The notes beneath the pieces were generated by a model. It saw only the letters and a list, made by a program, of their open reading frames with translations, was not told the origin of the DNA and did not search any database. The translations under genes were made by a program, and so were the position numbers. Of a stretch of 64,000 nucleotides of DNA, positions 17,249 through 26,261 are shown one piece after another. How positions within the stretch are numbered: the first letter of the stretch is position 1; every line of letters begins with the position of its first letter. The stretch is taken from positions 248,001 through 312,000 of the forward strand of contig NZ_JAFEUU010000002.1 of assembly GCF_017355885.1 (NCBI RefSeq), read 5' to 3'. This stretch comes from Sabulicella rubraurantiaca (GTDB lineage: Bacteria > Pseudomonadota > Alphaproteobacteria > Acetobacterales > Acetobacteraceae).

Positions 17249-18460
17249 TCAGGAAGATGCCAAAGCATCCATCGCGGCTTGCACGCCGCCCTTGGCATGC
17301 GGCACCCCCGCGAGGCCCAGCGCCATCTCCACCGCACCGAGCGTGCCCAGGATCATCGGCTCGTTCAGGTCGCCCAGGTGGCCGATGCGGAACACCTTGC
17401 CCGACAGCTTGTTGAGGCCGCCGCCGGTGGAAACGTTGAACCGCTCCAGCGCGATCTTGCGCACCGCCTCGGCGTCAAAGCCCTGCGGCATCAGCACGGC
17501 GGTGACGCTGTCCGACACGCGTTCCGGGTTCTGGCAGAAAAGCTGCGGGCCGTTATTGCCCGACCAGTGGTTCACGCAGGCGCGCACCGCCTTCGCCAGC
17601 CGGGCATGGCGGGCGAAGACGTTCTCCAGCCCCTCCTCGTCCAGCATCAGCCGCAGCGCTTCCTGCAAGCCGTAGAACAGCGTGACTGGGACAGTGCCGA
17701 CGAAGCTCTTCTGCCGGCGCGCCAGCATCTCGGTCCAGTCGAAGTAATGCTTTGGATGCCTGGAGGCGCGATGCGCCGCCATCGCCTTCTCCGAGGCGCC
17801 GGTGAAGGAGAAGCCGGTGGGCAGCATCAGCCCCTTCTGCGAGCCGCCGACGCAGACATCCACGCCCCACTCATCCATGCGGAAGTCGAAACAGCCGAGC
17901 GAGGAGATGGTGTCCGCCATCAGCAGCGCCGGGTGCTTCACCTCGTTCAGGATGGCGCGCACCTGCTCGATCGGCAGGCGCGTGCCGGCCGCCGTCTCGT
18001 TGTGGACGCAGCATACCGCCTTGATGTCGTGCGACGTGTCGGCGGCGAGCGCCTCACGGATCTTCGCCATCTCGATGCCGCGGCGCCAGTCGGCCTCCAG
18101 CAACGTCACACGCAGGCCGAGCGCCTTCGCCATCTTCGCCCAGGAGTCCGAGAAATGCCCCGTCTCGGGAATCAGCACGTGGTCGCCGGGCGAGAGTGTG
18201 TTGACCAGCGACGCCTCCCAGGCGCCGTGGCCGGAGGCGGTATACATGAACAGGTGCTGCTTCGTCTTCAGCACCTTCTTCAGCCCCTCCACGCAGGCGT
18301 CATAGACGGCCAGGAAGGCAGGGTCGTTGAAGTCCACGCTGGCCCGCGCGGTGGCGAGCAGCACGGAATCGGGGATATTGGTCGGCCCCGGATTCGCGAA
18401 GAACAAGCGCCCGCGCGCCACCGGGCGTGCGGGCTTCACCTGCGGCATTCCGTCCATCAT
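17249..18460 (-). CDS. Serine/alanine--glyoxylate aminotransferase family protein
   Basis: The protein has 403 residues and belongs to the class V PLP aminotransferases. It shows NPGPTNIPDSVL, the substrate-binding YTASGHGAWEASLVNTL, the cofactor aspartate in LLMADTISSLGCFDF and the PLP lysine in GGSQKGLMLPTG. Family members transfer an amino group from serine, alanine or ureidoglycine to glyoxylate. It is the last gene of an operon after a Bug-type binding protein, an unknown protein and an Ldh-type dehydrogenase. Serine-glyoxylate aminotransferase is most likely by sequence; the ureidoglycine variant (PucG type) is possible given the dehydrogenase partner. Confidence 0.88.
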   Translation of the reverse strand: MMDGMPQVKPARPVARGRLFFANPGPTNIPDSVLLATARASVDFNDPAFLAVYDACVEGLKKVLKTKQHLFMYTASGHGAWEASLVNTLSPGDHVLIPETGHFSDSWAKMAKALGLRVTLLEADWRRGIEMAKIREALAADTSHDIKAVCCVHNETAAGTRLPIEQVRAILNEVKHPALLMADTISSLGCFDFRMDEWGVDVCVGGSQKGLMLPTGFSFTGASEKAMAAHRASRHPKHYFDWTEMLARRQKSFVGTVPVTLFYGLQEALRLMLDEEGLENVFARHARLAKAVRACVNHWSGNNGPQLFCQNPERVSDSVTAVLMPQGFDAEAVRKIALERFNVSTGGGLNKLSGKVFRIGHLGDLNEPMILGTLGAVEMALGLAGVPHAKGGVQAAMDALASS

Positions 18461-18508
18461 TCGGCGTTCCTCTGGTCGCCGACAGTCAAGCGCGGAATGC
18501 CTGGGGCA

Positions 18509-19492
18509 TCAACGCTCCAGCCGGACGCCGGTGCGCTGCACCACCTCCTGGTACTTGCGGACCTCGGATTGCAGGAAGTCGCGCGCCACCTCGGGGGTGT
18601 TGGGGCCGGTCCAGGCGGTGACGCCAGCCGTGAGCAGCCGCTCCACCACCGGCGCCTCGCCCACCGTCGTCACCAGGGCGCGGTTGAGCTGCGCCAGCAC
18701 GGCCGGCGGCAGGCGCGGCGGGGCGATGATCATGTTCCAGGTCGTCATCTCGAAGCCCGGCAGCGCGGACTCGGCCAGGGTCGGGATCTCAGGGAAGGAG
18801 GGGAAGCGCTCGCGGCTCGTCACGGCCAGGCCATGCACCAGCCCACTCCGCACCTGCCCGGCCGCGGAGGCGAGCACGGCGACGCCGAACTGCCCCTCGC
18901 CCTGGTGGATGGCCGTCAGCATCAGCCCACCCGAGCGGTAGGGGATATGGGTGAAGCGCGCCCCCAGCGTGGCGGCCAGCATCTCCACCGCGAGATGCGG
19001 GATCGAGCCGACGCCGGAGGTGGCGTAGCTGAGCTCATCCGGGCGGGAGGAGCGAAGGCGCTGGATCACCTCGTTCGGCGAGCGGCCCGGGAAGTTCGGG
19101 TTGGTGACGAGGATCAGCGGCGCCGTGCCGACCATCCCGATCTGGGTGAAGTCGGCGACCGGGTCGAAGGGCGTGCCGCCCTGCAGCGCGGCGGGTGCGA
19201 TGGCGTGGCTCGACACCTCGATCAGCATGATGGTGTGGCCATCCGGCGCCTGCCGCCGCAGCCAGTCCGCCGCGACCGTGCCGGAGGCGCCGGGCCGGTT
19301 CTCTACCACCATGCGCGCATTGTTGCCCAGATTGGCCGCGAAGCGCTCAGAGATCAGGCGCGAGGCGATATCGGTGGACCCACCAGGGGCAAAGCCGGTG
19401 ACGAGGGTGATGGGCCGCTCGGGAAAGGATTGCGCCACGGCCAGAACGGGCGCGAGCAGGATCGAGAGGCCGGCGAGGAGCCAGGACCGCAT
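18509..19492 (-). CDS. Bug/TctC-type tripartite tricarboxylate transporter substrate-binding protein
   Basis: This 327-residue periplasmic protein has a signal peptide ending at AVAQ (residue 21). The mature protein begins FPERPITLVTGFAPGGSTDIASRLI, the hallmark of the Bug family, followed by VVENRPGASGTVAADWL and the GVGSIPHLAVEML segment. These proteins bind carboxylates in the periplasm and are commonly orphan, as here, because no TctAB membrane genes lie nearby. It is in the middle of an operon with an aminotransferase and a dehydrogenase, which suggests an organic-acid ligand related to glyoxylate or a 2-hydroxy acid. Confidence 0.9.
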   Translation of the reverse strand: MRSWLLAGLSILLAPVLAVAQSFPERPITLVTGFAPGGSTDIASRLISERFAANLGNNARMVVENRPGASGTVAADWLRRQAPDGHTIMLIEVSSHAIAPAALQGGTPFDPVADFTQIGMVGTAPLILVTNPNFPGRSPNEVIQRLRSSRPDELSYATSGVGSIPHLAVEMLAATLGARFTHIPYRSGGLMLTAIHQGEGQFGVAVLASAAGQVRSGLVHGLAVTSRERFPSFPEIPTLAESALPGFEMTTWNMIIAPPRLPPAVLAQLNRALVTTVGEAPVVERLLTAGVTAWTGPNTPEVARDFLQSEVRKYQEVVQRTGVRLER

Positions 19493-19570
19493 CTAGGAAA
19501 TCTCCCTTGGTTCTTCGTGTTGCACGGAGCAAAGCGGCCTTCGCCGCCCCGCGCAACCCGGAAAGGGCGA

Positions 19571-20233
19571 TCAGTCCGGCCGGGGGCCGAGCAGATTGTG
19601 GTCCAGCACCGCGCGCCAGACGCGCACGGCGAAGCCCGGCTGGGCCGCCATCGCGCGCAGCGCCGCGGCATCCTCCTCCGCGACGGGCGAGAGCTGCGGC
19701 AGCGCCTCCGTGGGGGGCGGCAGGATGCGCGTGGGTTTGCCCAGCAGGGCTTCCACCACCTCGTCGGAGATCGGGGCCAAAGCGCCGCAGGTCATGTGCG
19801 CGCCGCCGGTCGCCATCAGCCGCCCGGCGAAGCCGACGCCGAAGCACATCTCCTTCGCCAGCGCCGTGTCCTCGACGCGCAGCGACGTGCCGGTCAGCAT
19901 GTCCGTCGCCGCGACGCCACCCTCCGGATGGCGGCCCTCGACGCGGAATAGGGTGAAGCGCGCCTCCTGCAGCGCCGCCAGCACCTCCGCCTCCGCCGCG
20001 TCCTCATGCGGCAGCTTCGCCTCGCGCTCCAGGGCGGAGGTATGATCCCCCACCGGGCTGAACACGCCGAGGTCGAGCACGAGCTGGAACTGCGCCTCGT
20101 TGCGGAACAGCACCTCGTTGCCGCGCCACAGGCCAAGGGCACGGGCCTGGCTCGCCGCGCTGGCGCGCGGGATGCGGCGCGACGCGGCGGAAAGCAGGCG
20201 CCCCCGCGCCGCGGCACGCTCCTCCATCGTCAC
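19571..20233 (-). CDS. Conserved hypothetical protein in the Ldh-Bug-aminotransferase operon
   Basis: This 220-residue protein is cytosolic by appearance. I do not recognise a named domain. The reading frame is well behaved, with alternating helix and strand segments such as ARFTLFRVEGRHPEGGVAATDMLTG and KEMCFGVGFAGRLMATGGAHMTCGALAPI. Its ATG overlaps the stop of the upstream Ldh-type gene as ATGA, which argues for coupled translation and a role in the same process. It has no signal peptide or membrane segment. Confidence 0.7.
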   Translation of the reverse strand: MTMEERAAARGRLLSAASRRIPRASAASQARALGLWRGNEVLFRNEAQFQLVLDLGVFSPVGDHTSALEREAKLPHEDAAEAEVLAALQEARFTLFRVEGRHPEGGVAATDMLTGTSLRVEDTALAKEMCFGVGFAGRLMATGGAHMTCGALAPISDEVVEALLGKPTRILPPPTEALPQLSPVAEEDAAALRAMAAQPGFAVRVWRAVLDHNLLGPRPD

Positions 20234-21309
20234 GGGGCGGGCACGCCGAGGCTAGCGGCGGTGTCGCAGATGCTCTTCCACGTCTCGGGCGTCAGCGGCA
20301 CGCCGGACACATGGCGTGCGGCGCGGCGGGTGTTCTCCACCTCGCCGGGCACCAGCACCGGCTCGTCGGGATTGATCGGGCGGCAGGACTTCACCCACTC
20401 GACATAGTCGCGCGCGGCCTGCTGGAACGAGGCCTCGGTGCCGAAATGCTTCGCCGAGAGATGGATGGAGAGCAGCCCGTTGCTGATCCGCCCCCGCTCC
20501 TTCACCGGGCCGGAGGTGCCGTTGCCGGTCAGGCAGCCCGCCAGCATCTCGCACATGAAGGCAAGGCCGGAGCCCTTGTGGTCGCCGAAGGCGCGGATGG
20601 CGCCGGTGCCGCCGCCCGGCGTGCGCGGCCCGACCGGCGCGTAATCGCCGTAGAGGGTGCGCGGGTCGGAGGACATCTGGCCATCCGCCGTCACCAGCGC
20701 GTTGGCCGGCAGCTTCTTGCCGCCATTGCTCGCCACCAGCACCTTGCCCTCGGCCACCAGCGAGGTGGCGAAGTCGAGGATCACCGGCCCCTCGGGCAGC
20801 GGGATGCCGACGGAGAAGGGCGCGGTGGAGAAGCGCCGCTCCACGCCCCCGAAGGGCGCGACGAGGACGGAGCCGGCGACGTTGACGAAGTGGATGGAGA
20901 TCAGCCCCTCCGCGGCTGCCATCTCCGAATAGTCGCCGAGGCGGCCGAGATGGCCGGAATTGCGCAGCGCCATGATGCAGGCGCCGTGCTCCTTGGCGCG
21001 GGCGATGGCGAGGCGCGTGGCCTGCTCCGTCACCACCTGGCCAAAGCCGAACTTGCCGTCCACCACCAGGAAGCCGCCACCATCCGTCACCACCTCGGCC
21101 TGCTGCCCGGCGATGACGTAGCCGGCGCGCAGCCATTCGATGTAGCGCGGCACCCGGTCCACCCCGTGGCTGTCATGCCCGGCGAGGTTGGCGCCGACCA
21201 GGTGGTTGCTGATGCGCGCCGCCTCGGCCGGGGCGCAGCCCGCCGCCTCGAAGATGCGCGTGACGAAGGATTCGAGCTGGGCGACCGGAATGTGGGTGGT
21301 GGGCGACAC
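20230..21309 (-). CDS. Ldh family oxidoreductase (malate/L-lactate/ureidoglycolate dehydrogenase type)
   Basis: The protein has 359 residues from GTG at 21309; the longer frame from 21414 starts with Arg-rich noncoding-like sequence. The family's conserved stretch GHDSHGVDRVPRYIEWL near residue 45 carries the catalytic His. NSGHLGRLGDYSEMAA and GDHKGSGLAFMCEMLAGCL are the NAD(P)H-binding and substrate regions. These enzymes oxidise 2-hydroxy acids using NAD(P). It is the first gene of the operon ending with the glyoxylate aminotransferase, so glycolate, ureidoglycolate or a sugar-derived hydroxy acid is plausible. Substrate cannot be fixed from sequence. Confidence 0.9.
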   Translation of the reverse strand: MSPTTHIPVAQLESFVTRIFEAAGCAPAEAARISNHLVGANLAGHDSHGVDRVPRYIEWLRAGYVIAGQQAEVVTDGGGFLVVDGKFGFGQVVTEQATRLAIARAKEHGACIMALRNSGHLGRLGDYSEMAAAEGLISIHFVNVAGSVLVAPFGGVERRFSTAPFSVGIPLPEGPVILDFATSLVAEGKVLVASNGGKKLPANALVTADGQMSSDPRTLYGDYAPVGPRTPGGGTGAIRAFGDHKGSGLAFMCEMLAGCLTGNGTSGPVKERGRISNGLLSIHLSAKHFGTEASFQQAARDYVEWVKSCRPINPDEPVLVPGEVENTRRAARHVSGVPLTPETWKSICDTAASLGVPAP

Positions 21310-21446
21310 GGCGTGGAGTTTCCCCTTTTGGCTGCCGCGAAACTGCCCCCCAGGCCTCGCGCCGTCCAGACCCGGGCGGGATGCTTGACGCGGCGCGGAC
21401 ACGCCGCGCAGCATCCGACTGCCGGAATGACGGGGGACCTGACGCG

Positions 21447-22277
21447 ATGCGCGCCTTCATCCTGCTTGCCCTTTTTCTGGCCTCGCCGGCCCTGGCCCAG
21501 CCCGACCCGGAGCTGGTGCGCCGGGGCGAGGCGCTGGTGAACGGCATCGCCGCCTGCGGCAATTGCCACACTCCCAAGGGCCCGCAGGGCGACCTGCCGG
21601 GGATGGGGCTGGCCGGCGGGCTGGTGATCGAGGAGCCGGGGCTGTTCCGCGCCGTCACCAGCAACATCACCCCCGACCGCGAGACGGGGCTCGGCACCTG
21701 GACCGACGAGCAGATCATCGTCGCGATCCGCGAGGGGCGGCGGCCCGACGGGCGGCTGCTCGGCCCACCCATGCCCTTCCAGTTCTACCGCGACCTCGGC
21801 GACGCGGAGATGCGCGCCATCGTCGCCTACCTCCGCACCGTGCCGGCGGTGCGCAATCCGGTCGCCGCTTCCTCCTTCTCCATGCCGCTGCCACCCGCCT
21901 ATGGACCGCCCGTGGAATCCGTCACGCCGCGTCTCGCCACGGCGGAGGAGCGCGGCGCCTACCTCGCCGGGCCAGTGGGGCATTGCATGGATTGCCACAG
22001 CCCGATGGGCGCGAACGGGCAGCGCGACCTGTCGCGTGCGGGTCAGGGCGGGCCGCCGATCGCCGGGCCGCTCGGCCCGGTCGCGCCGCCCGACATCACC
22101 CCGGCCCGCCTCCACGACTGGAGCGACGCGGAGATCGCGCGCGCCATCCGGGAAGGCGTGTCCCGCGACGGGCGGCGTCTCGCACCCCCCATGGCCTTCG
22201 CCAATTACGCGCGGATTCCGGAGGGGGAGATGCGCGACCTGATCGCCTATCTCCGCGCCCTGCCGCCGTCGCGCTGA
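21447..22277 (+). CDS. Periplasmic dihaem cytochrome c
   Basis: This 276-residue protein has a signal peptide (RAFILLALFLASPALAQ) and two haem-binding CXXCH sites: CGNCH near residue 33 and CMDCH near residue 182. Downstream methionines (LLGPPMPF and LAPPMAFANY) are candidate sixth ligands. The two halves look like an internal duplication of one mono-haem cytochrome c domain, as in the cytochrome subunits of alcohol or aldehyde dehydrogenases. No dehydrogenase gene is next to it, so the electron partner is unknown. Start 21447 is set by the signal peptide. Confidence 0.9.
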   Translation: MRAFILLALFLASPALAQPDPELVRRGEALVNGIAACGNCHTPKGPQGDLPGMGLAGGLVIEEPGLFRAVTSNITPDRETGLGTWTDEQIIVAIREGRRPDGRLLGPPMPFQFYRDLGDAEMRAIVAYLRTVPAVRNPVAASSFSMPLPPAYGPPVESVTPRLATAEERGAYLAGPVGHCMDCHSPMGANGQRDLSRAGQGGPPIAGPLGPVAPPDITPARLHDWSDAEIARAIREGVSRDGRRLAPPMAFANYARIPEGEMRDLIAYLRALPPSR

Positions 22278-22313
22278 CCGTCGGGAGCGGGCCGCCGACG
22301 AGCGTCGCCCGGC

Positions 22314-23381
22314 TCAGCCCGCCTCGCGTCCCAGCGTGGATTGGCGCCCGAGCGAGGCGCCAAGCCCCTCCAGCCACGTCTCCGCGGCGCGGGAACCCAG
22401 ACCGTGCAGCCGGATCAGCGCGCCCCATTCCGGGTCCAGCTTGCTGCCGGGGCGCAGGCGGATGTCATCCTCCGATGCCGCAATGCGGTGCAGGCGCAGC
22501 CGCTTCACCCGGGCGAAGAAGGGGTTGCGGAATTCGTGGTCCTCGCCCTCCGCCACCAGCGCCTCGCGCAGCAGGGCGAGGCCGCGCATGTCCCGCACCA
22601 GCCCGGCATTGAAGGTGACCTCGTTCAGCCGGGCCATGATGGCATCCGTGTCGCGCGGCACCGCCTCCCGCCGGGGTGGGTTGAGCTGCACCAGCAGCAA
22701 GTCGTCCGCCCCCGCCTCGTGCAGGAGAGGGAAGAGCGGTGGGTTGGCCAGGTAGCCGCCATCCCAGTAGGCGTTGCCCTCGATCTCCACCGCCTGGAAC
22801 AAATTAGGCAGGCAGGCCGAGGCCATCACCGCCTCCGCCGTGAGCTCCGCATTGCGGAAGAGCCGCATCTCGCCGGAGCGAAGGTCGGTCGCGGCGATGA
22901 GCAGGCGCGGTGACTCGGCGGCACGCAGCCGCGCGAAGTCCACGGAGTCGCGCAGGATGTCGAGGAGCGGATTCAGGTTCAGCGGGTTGAACTGGTAGGG
23001 CGAGGGATTGCCCGCCATCGTCTGGAGCGCCGCCGCCCAGGGCGCCACAAAGAGCCGCATCGCCGCCTCCCCGGTCCAGACGAGGCCGGGCGGGAACACC
23101 GCCGCGAAGGGGGTGCGGAAGGGAGAGTGGCGGCGCGCGGCGCGGCTGATCCGCTTCCAGAAGCGCCACAGCGCGGAGCGGGCACCCGCCGCGCCGCCGC
23201 TCAGCCAGCCATCGGCCAGCACCACCGCGTTCATGGCCCCCGCGCTGGCACCGCTGATGCCGCTGACCTCGATCCGCTCATCCAGCAGGCGATCCAGCAC
23301 GCCCCAGGTGAAGGCGCCATGCGCGCCTCCGCCTTGCAGGGCGAGGTCGAGCCGGACGGGCCTGGGCGCCGCTCGGGCCAT
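22314..23381 (-). CDS. Patatin-like phospholipase family protein
   Basis: This 355-residue protein shows the oxyanion glycine-rich loop LALQGGGAHGAFTWGVLD at residues 13-30, the nucleophile Ser in GISGASAGAMNA and the catalytic Asp in WDGGYLANPPL. These form the Ser-Asp dyad of patatin lipases, which release fatty acids from membrane lipids. There is no signal peptide. It is transcribed alone, convergent with the cytochrome c gene. A storage- or membrane-lipid turnover role is likely. Confidence 0.92.
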   Translation of the reverse strand: MARAAPRPVRLDLALQGGGAHGAFTWGVLDRLLDERIEVSGISGASAGAMNAVVLADGWLSGGAAGARSALWRFWKRISRAARRHSPFRTPFAAVFPPGLVWTGEAAMRLFVAPWAAALQTMAGNPSPYQFNPLNLNPLLDILRDSVDFARLRAAESPRLLIAATDLRSGEMRLFRNAELTAEAVMASACLPNLFQAVEIEGNAYWDGGYLANPPLFPLLHEAGADDLLLVQLNPPRREAVPRDTDAIMARLNEVTFNAGLVRDMRGLALLREALVAEGEDHEFRNPFFARVKRLRLHRIAASEDDIRLRPGSKLDPEWGALIRLHGLGSRAAETWLEGLGASLGRQSTLGREAG

Positions 23382-23453
23382 GGGGACCTCCTCTGGGCCG
23401 AAACAGGTGACGGGAGATTCTTCCGTTGGGGCGGCACGCCCCTCAACTGGCCT

Positions 23454-24167
23454 TCAGCGACGACGGGGCCGGGGTGCGGGCAGCATGATCTGGCCGGAGC
23501 CGCGCAACGCCGGGATGTCGCGTATCGGCCCCTGGCCGGGCCGATCCAGCCTCTCGCCCGAGCGGGCCAATTCGCTGGTGAAGAAGGAGCGCGGCGTCAT
23601 CCGCACCGCGACGCGCGACAGCGACCAAGGCGAGGCCTCGACTTCCCGCTCGCCCTTCGCGCCGGTTCCGCCGTGGCGCCGGTCCCAGAGCCGCACCTCG
23701 CCCGTGTCGAGGTGCAGCCAGGTGGGGTAGAGCCCGACGCCGCCTGCTTTCATCGCCACGGCGCGGTCCATTGCCTCGCCCAGCTTGCGGCCGGGCAGCC
23801 ACAGATCGAGGGCGCGGGCGGAGAGATGCTGGCTGTCCGGCGCGCCGCCGACCAGCGCATTAGTGGCCGGGGTGCGATAGCCGGAAAGGCAGGACACCTC
23901 CGCCACCCGCACCGTCGTCGTCAGGCGCCAGAGCAGGTCGAGCAGCGCGGGGTCGAAGGAGCGGGACTGGCCGGTCCGGTGATCGGCCATGACGGTGGAG
24001 AAGGCGGCCACGGCCGCGGGGTCGAATTCATCGCCGGACTTGAAGGGGCCGCGGAACCACTGGCCGGTATGGACGAATTGCACGGCGAGGCGTCGCACCT
24101 CCTCCGCACGCAGGATGCGGGGGCAAGCCAGGGCCGAAAGGCCCAGCACCCATGCGCGTCGCTGCAT
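23454..24167 (-). CDS. YcbK/DUF882-type murein endopeptidase-like protein (peptidase M15 fold)
   Basis: The protein has 237 residues with a short export signal (QRRAWVLGLSALACPRILRAEE). The DUF882 core follows: VQFVHTGQWFRGPF, CLSGYRTPATNALVGGAPDSQHLSARALDLWLPG and TWLHLDTGEVRLW. The His and Asp in SQHLSARALD and the His in LHLD form the expected zinc site of M15 peptidases such as MepK. It probably cleaves peptidoglycan cross-links in the periplasm. The C-terminal extension after residue 165 is basic and not recognised. Confidence 0.86.
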   Translation of the reverse strand: MQRRAWVLGLSALACPRILRAEEVRRLAVQFVHTGQWFRGPFKSGDEFDPAAVAAFSTVMADHRTGQSRSFDPALLDLLWRLTTTVRVAEVSCLSGYRTPATNALVGGAPDSQHLSARALDLWLPGRKLGEAMDRAVAMKAGGVGLYPTWLHLDTGEVRLWDRRHGGTGAKGEREVEASPWSLSRVAVRMTPRSFFTSELARSGERLDRPGQGPIRDIPALRGSGQIMLPAPRPRRR

Positions 24168-24257
24168 CTTCTCTCCCTTCCGCCCGGGCGTGGGTACGCG
24201 AGGCGCGGCTAGGCGCCGCCCCCGGTGCGCAACGCCGGAGGCAGGGTCCGGGTTGCG

Positions 24258-25358
24258 CTACAAAACCCTTCCGGATTGCGGGTCCAGCAGGTGCATGTTG
24301 GCCAGATCGGCGGTCAGGCGCAAAGGCTGCCCCGGCGCGGCGGGGATTGTGGGGTCCAGGCGGGCGCAAAGGTCGCGCGTGCCATCCATGTGGAAATGCA
24401 CCAGCGTCTCCATGCCCATCGGCTCGATCACCTCCGGCACCACCTCAAGATCCGCATAGGTGGCCCGGCCCTGCCGGGTCTCGGTCAGGTGCTCGGGCCG
24501 GATGCCGAACAGCACCTCCCTGCCCCCTTGGGCGCGGTAGCGGTCCGAGCGCTCAGCCGGGATGGGGAGGAGGATGTCGCCGGGCAGGCGGAGGTTCAGC
24601 GCGCCACTCGCGGGCTCGATCCGTGCCGGGATGAAGTTCATCGCAGGGCTGCCGATGAAACCGGCGACGAACCGCGTGGCCGGGCGGTGATAGAGTTCCT
24701 GCGGCGGGCCCACCTGCTCGATGATGCCGCCATTCATCACCACCACGCGGTCGGCCAGGGTCATCGCCTCCACCTGATCGTGGGTGACGTAGACGGTGGT
24801 GGTGCGGACGGTCTGGTGCACCTTCTTGATCTCGGTGCGCATCTGCACGCGCAGCTTGGCATCGAGGTTGGAGAGCGGCTCGTCGAACAGGAAGACCTTG
24901 GGGTCGCGCACGATGGCGCGGCCCATGGCGACGCGCTGCCGCTGCCCGCCCGACAGCGCCTTGGGCTTGCGGTCGAGGAGCTGCGTGATGTCCAGGATGC
25001 GCGCCGCCTCCATCACCCGGCGCTGGATCTCGTCCTTGCGGAACTTCCGCAGGGTGAGGCCGAAGGCCATGTTGTCGAACACGGTCATGTGCGGATAGAG
25101 CGCGTAGTTCTGGAACACCATGGCGATGTCGCGGTCGCGCGGCGGGATGTCGTTCACCACCGTGCCGCCGATGCTGATCTCGCCGCCCGTGATGTCCTCC
25201 AGCCCCGCGATCATCCGTAGCGTGGTGGATTTGCCGCAGCCCGAGGGGCCGACCAGCACCACGAACTCATGGTCCGCGATCTCCAGGTCGATGCCCTTCA
25301 CGGCCTGGACGCCGCCCTCATATTCCTTGACGAGCCGGCGGAGGGTGACTTGCGCCAT
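24258..25358 (-). CDS. Sugar-type ABC transporter ATP-binding protein (UgpC/MalK family)
   Basis: This 366-residue protein has Walker [10 protein letters not shown] at residues 37-45, the signature [19 protein letters not shown], Walker [16 protein letters not shown] and the switch His in [12 protein letters not shown]-terminal OB-type regulatory domain (residues about 240-366, with FGIRPEHL) is typical for CUT1 importers. It is the last of four genes after the binding protein and two permeases; 6 bp separate it from the second permease stop. Confidence 0.94.
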   Translation of the reverse strand: MAQVTLRRLVKEYEGGVQAVKGIDLEIADHEFVVLVGPSGCGKSTTLRMIAGLEDITGGEISIGGTVVNDIPPRDRDIAMVFQNYALYPHMTVFDNMAFGLTLRKFRKDEIQRRVMEAARILDITQLLDRKPKALSGGQRQRVAMGRAIVRDPKVFLFDEPLSNLDAKLRVQMRTEIKKVHQTVRTTTVYVTHDQVEAMTLADRVVVMNGGIIEQVGPPQELYHRPATRFVAGFIGSPAMNFIPARIEPASGALNLRLPGDILLPIPAERSDRYRAQGGREVLFGIRPEHLTETRQGRATYADLEVVPEVIEPMGMETLVHFHMDGTRDLCARLDPTIPAAPGQPLRLTADLANMHLLDPQSGRVL

Positions 25359-25364
25359 ATGTTC

Positions 25365-26261
25365 TCAGCCCTTCGTTGCGCCGGCCGTCAGGCCCGCGAC
25401 GTAGTAGTCCATGAGGAAGGCGTAGACGACGACAGGCGGCAGCGCCGCGAGCAGCGCCCCGGCCATGAGCTGCCCCCAGGCGAAGGTATCGCCGCGGATC
25501 AGCTGCGACACCACGCCGATGGTCAGCGGCATCTCGTCCGGCCGCGTGATGAAGGCGGTGGGATAGACGAAGGCCGCCCAGGAGACGGTGAAGGCGAAGA
25601 TCGTCGCGGCGATGATGCCGGGCAGCGCCACCGGGATGAAGATGCGCCATAGCATCTGCAGCCAGCCCGCGCCGTCGATCAGCGCCGCCTCGTCCAGCTC
25701 CTTCGGGATGGAGGCGAAGTAGCCAATCATGATCCAGGTGCAGAAGGGCACGGTGAGCGTCGGATAGACCAGCACCAGCCCCCAGATGGAGTTCAGCAGC
25801 CCCAGCCCGCCGACGATCTGGTAGAGCGGAATGAAGAGCAGCGTGTCCGGCACGAGGTAGGTGAGGAACACCCCTGTCGCGAGCCATTGCGAACCCCAGA
25901 AGCGCATGCGGGACAGGGCGAAGGCGGCGGGGATGGAGATAAGCATGGTCACGACGACCACGAGCAGCGTCACCAGGATGCTGTTCCAGAAGAAGCCCCG
26001 GAACATCTCATTGCCCAGGATGGCGGCGAAGTTCTCCAGCGTCGGGTCGCGGACGATCCAGGGATTGCCGTTCAGGTCGGCGATCTCCGCGCTGGTCTTC
26101 AGCGCGGTGATCAGCATGTAGAAGGGCGGGGCCAGCATGACGATGGCCGCGATGACGAGCGACACATAGGCGCTCCACAGCGCCCAGCGCCGCTCGGCCC
26201 GCAGCGAGCCCGCCTTGTGGAACAGCCCATGCCCGGCGCGGGGGGCAGCGGTCGCGCTCAT
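25365..26261 (-). CDS. Carbohydrate ABC transporter permease (MalG type)
   Basis: The protein has 298 residues and six predicted membrane helices. The EAA loop that contacts the ATPase reads PKELDEAALIDGAGWLQMLWRIFIPVALPG near residue 185. It forms the membrane channel with the partner permease, whose stop overlaps its ATG at 26261 by 4 bp. The sequence is normal for the CUT1 family. The substrate is unknown. Confidence 0.93.
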   Translation of the reverse strand: MSATAAPRAGHGLFHKAGSLRAERRWALWSAYVSLVIAAIVMLAPPFYMLITALKTSAEIADLNGNPWIVRDPTLENFAAILGNEMFRGFFWNSILVTLLVVVVTMLISIPAAFALSRMRFWGSQWLATGVFLTYLVPDTLLFIPLYQIVGGLGLLNSIWGLVLVYPTLTVPFCTWIMIGYFASIPKELDEAALIDGAGWLQMLWRIFIPVALPGIIAATIFAFTVSWAAFVYPTAFITRPDEMPLTIGVVSQLIRGDTFAWGQLMAGALLAALPPVVVYAFLMDYYVAGLTAGATKG

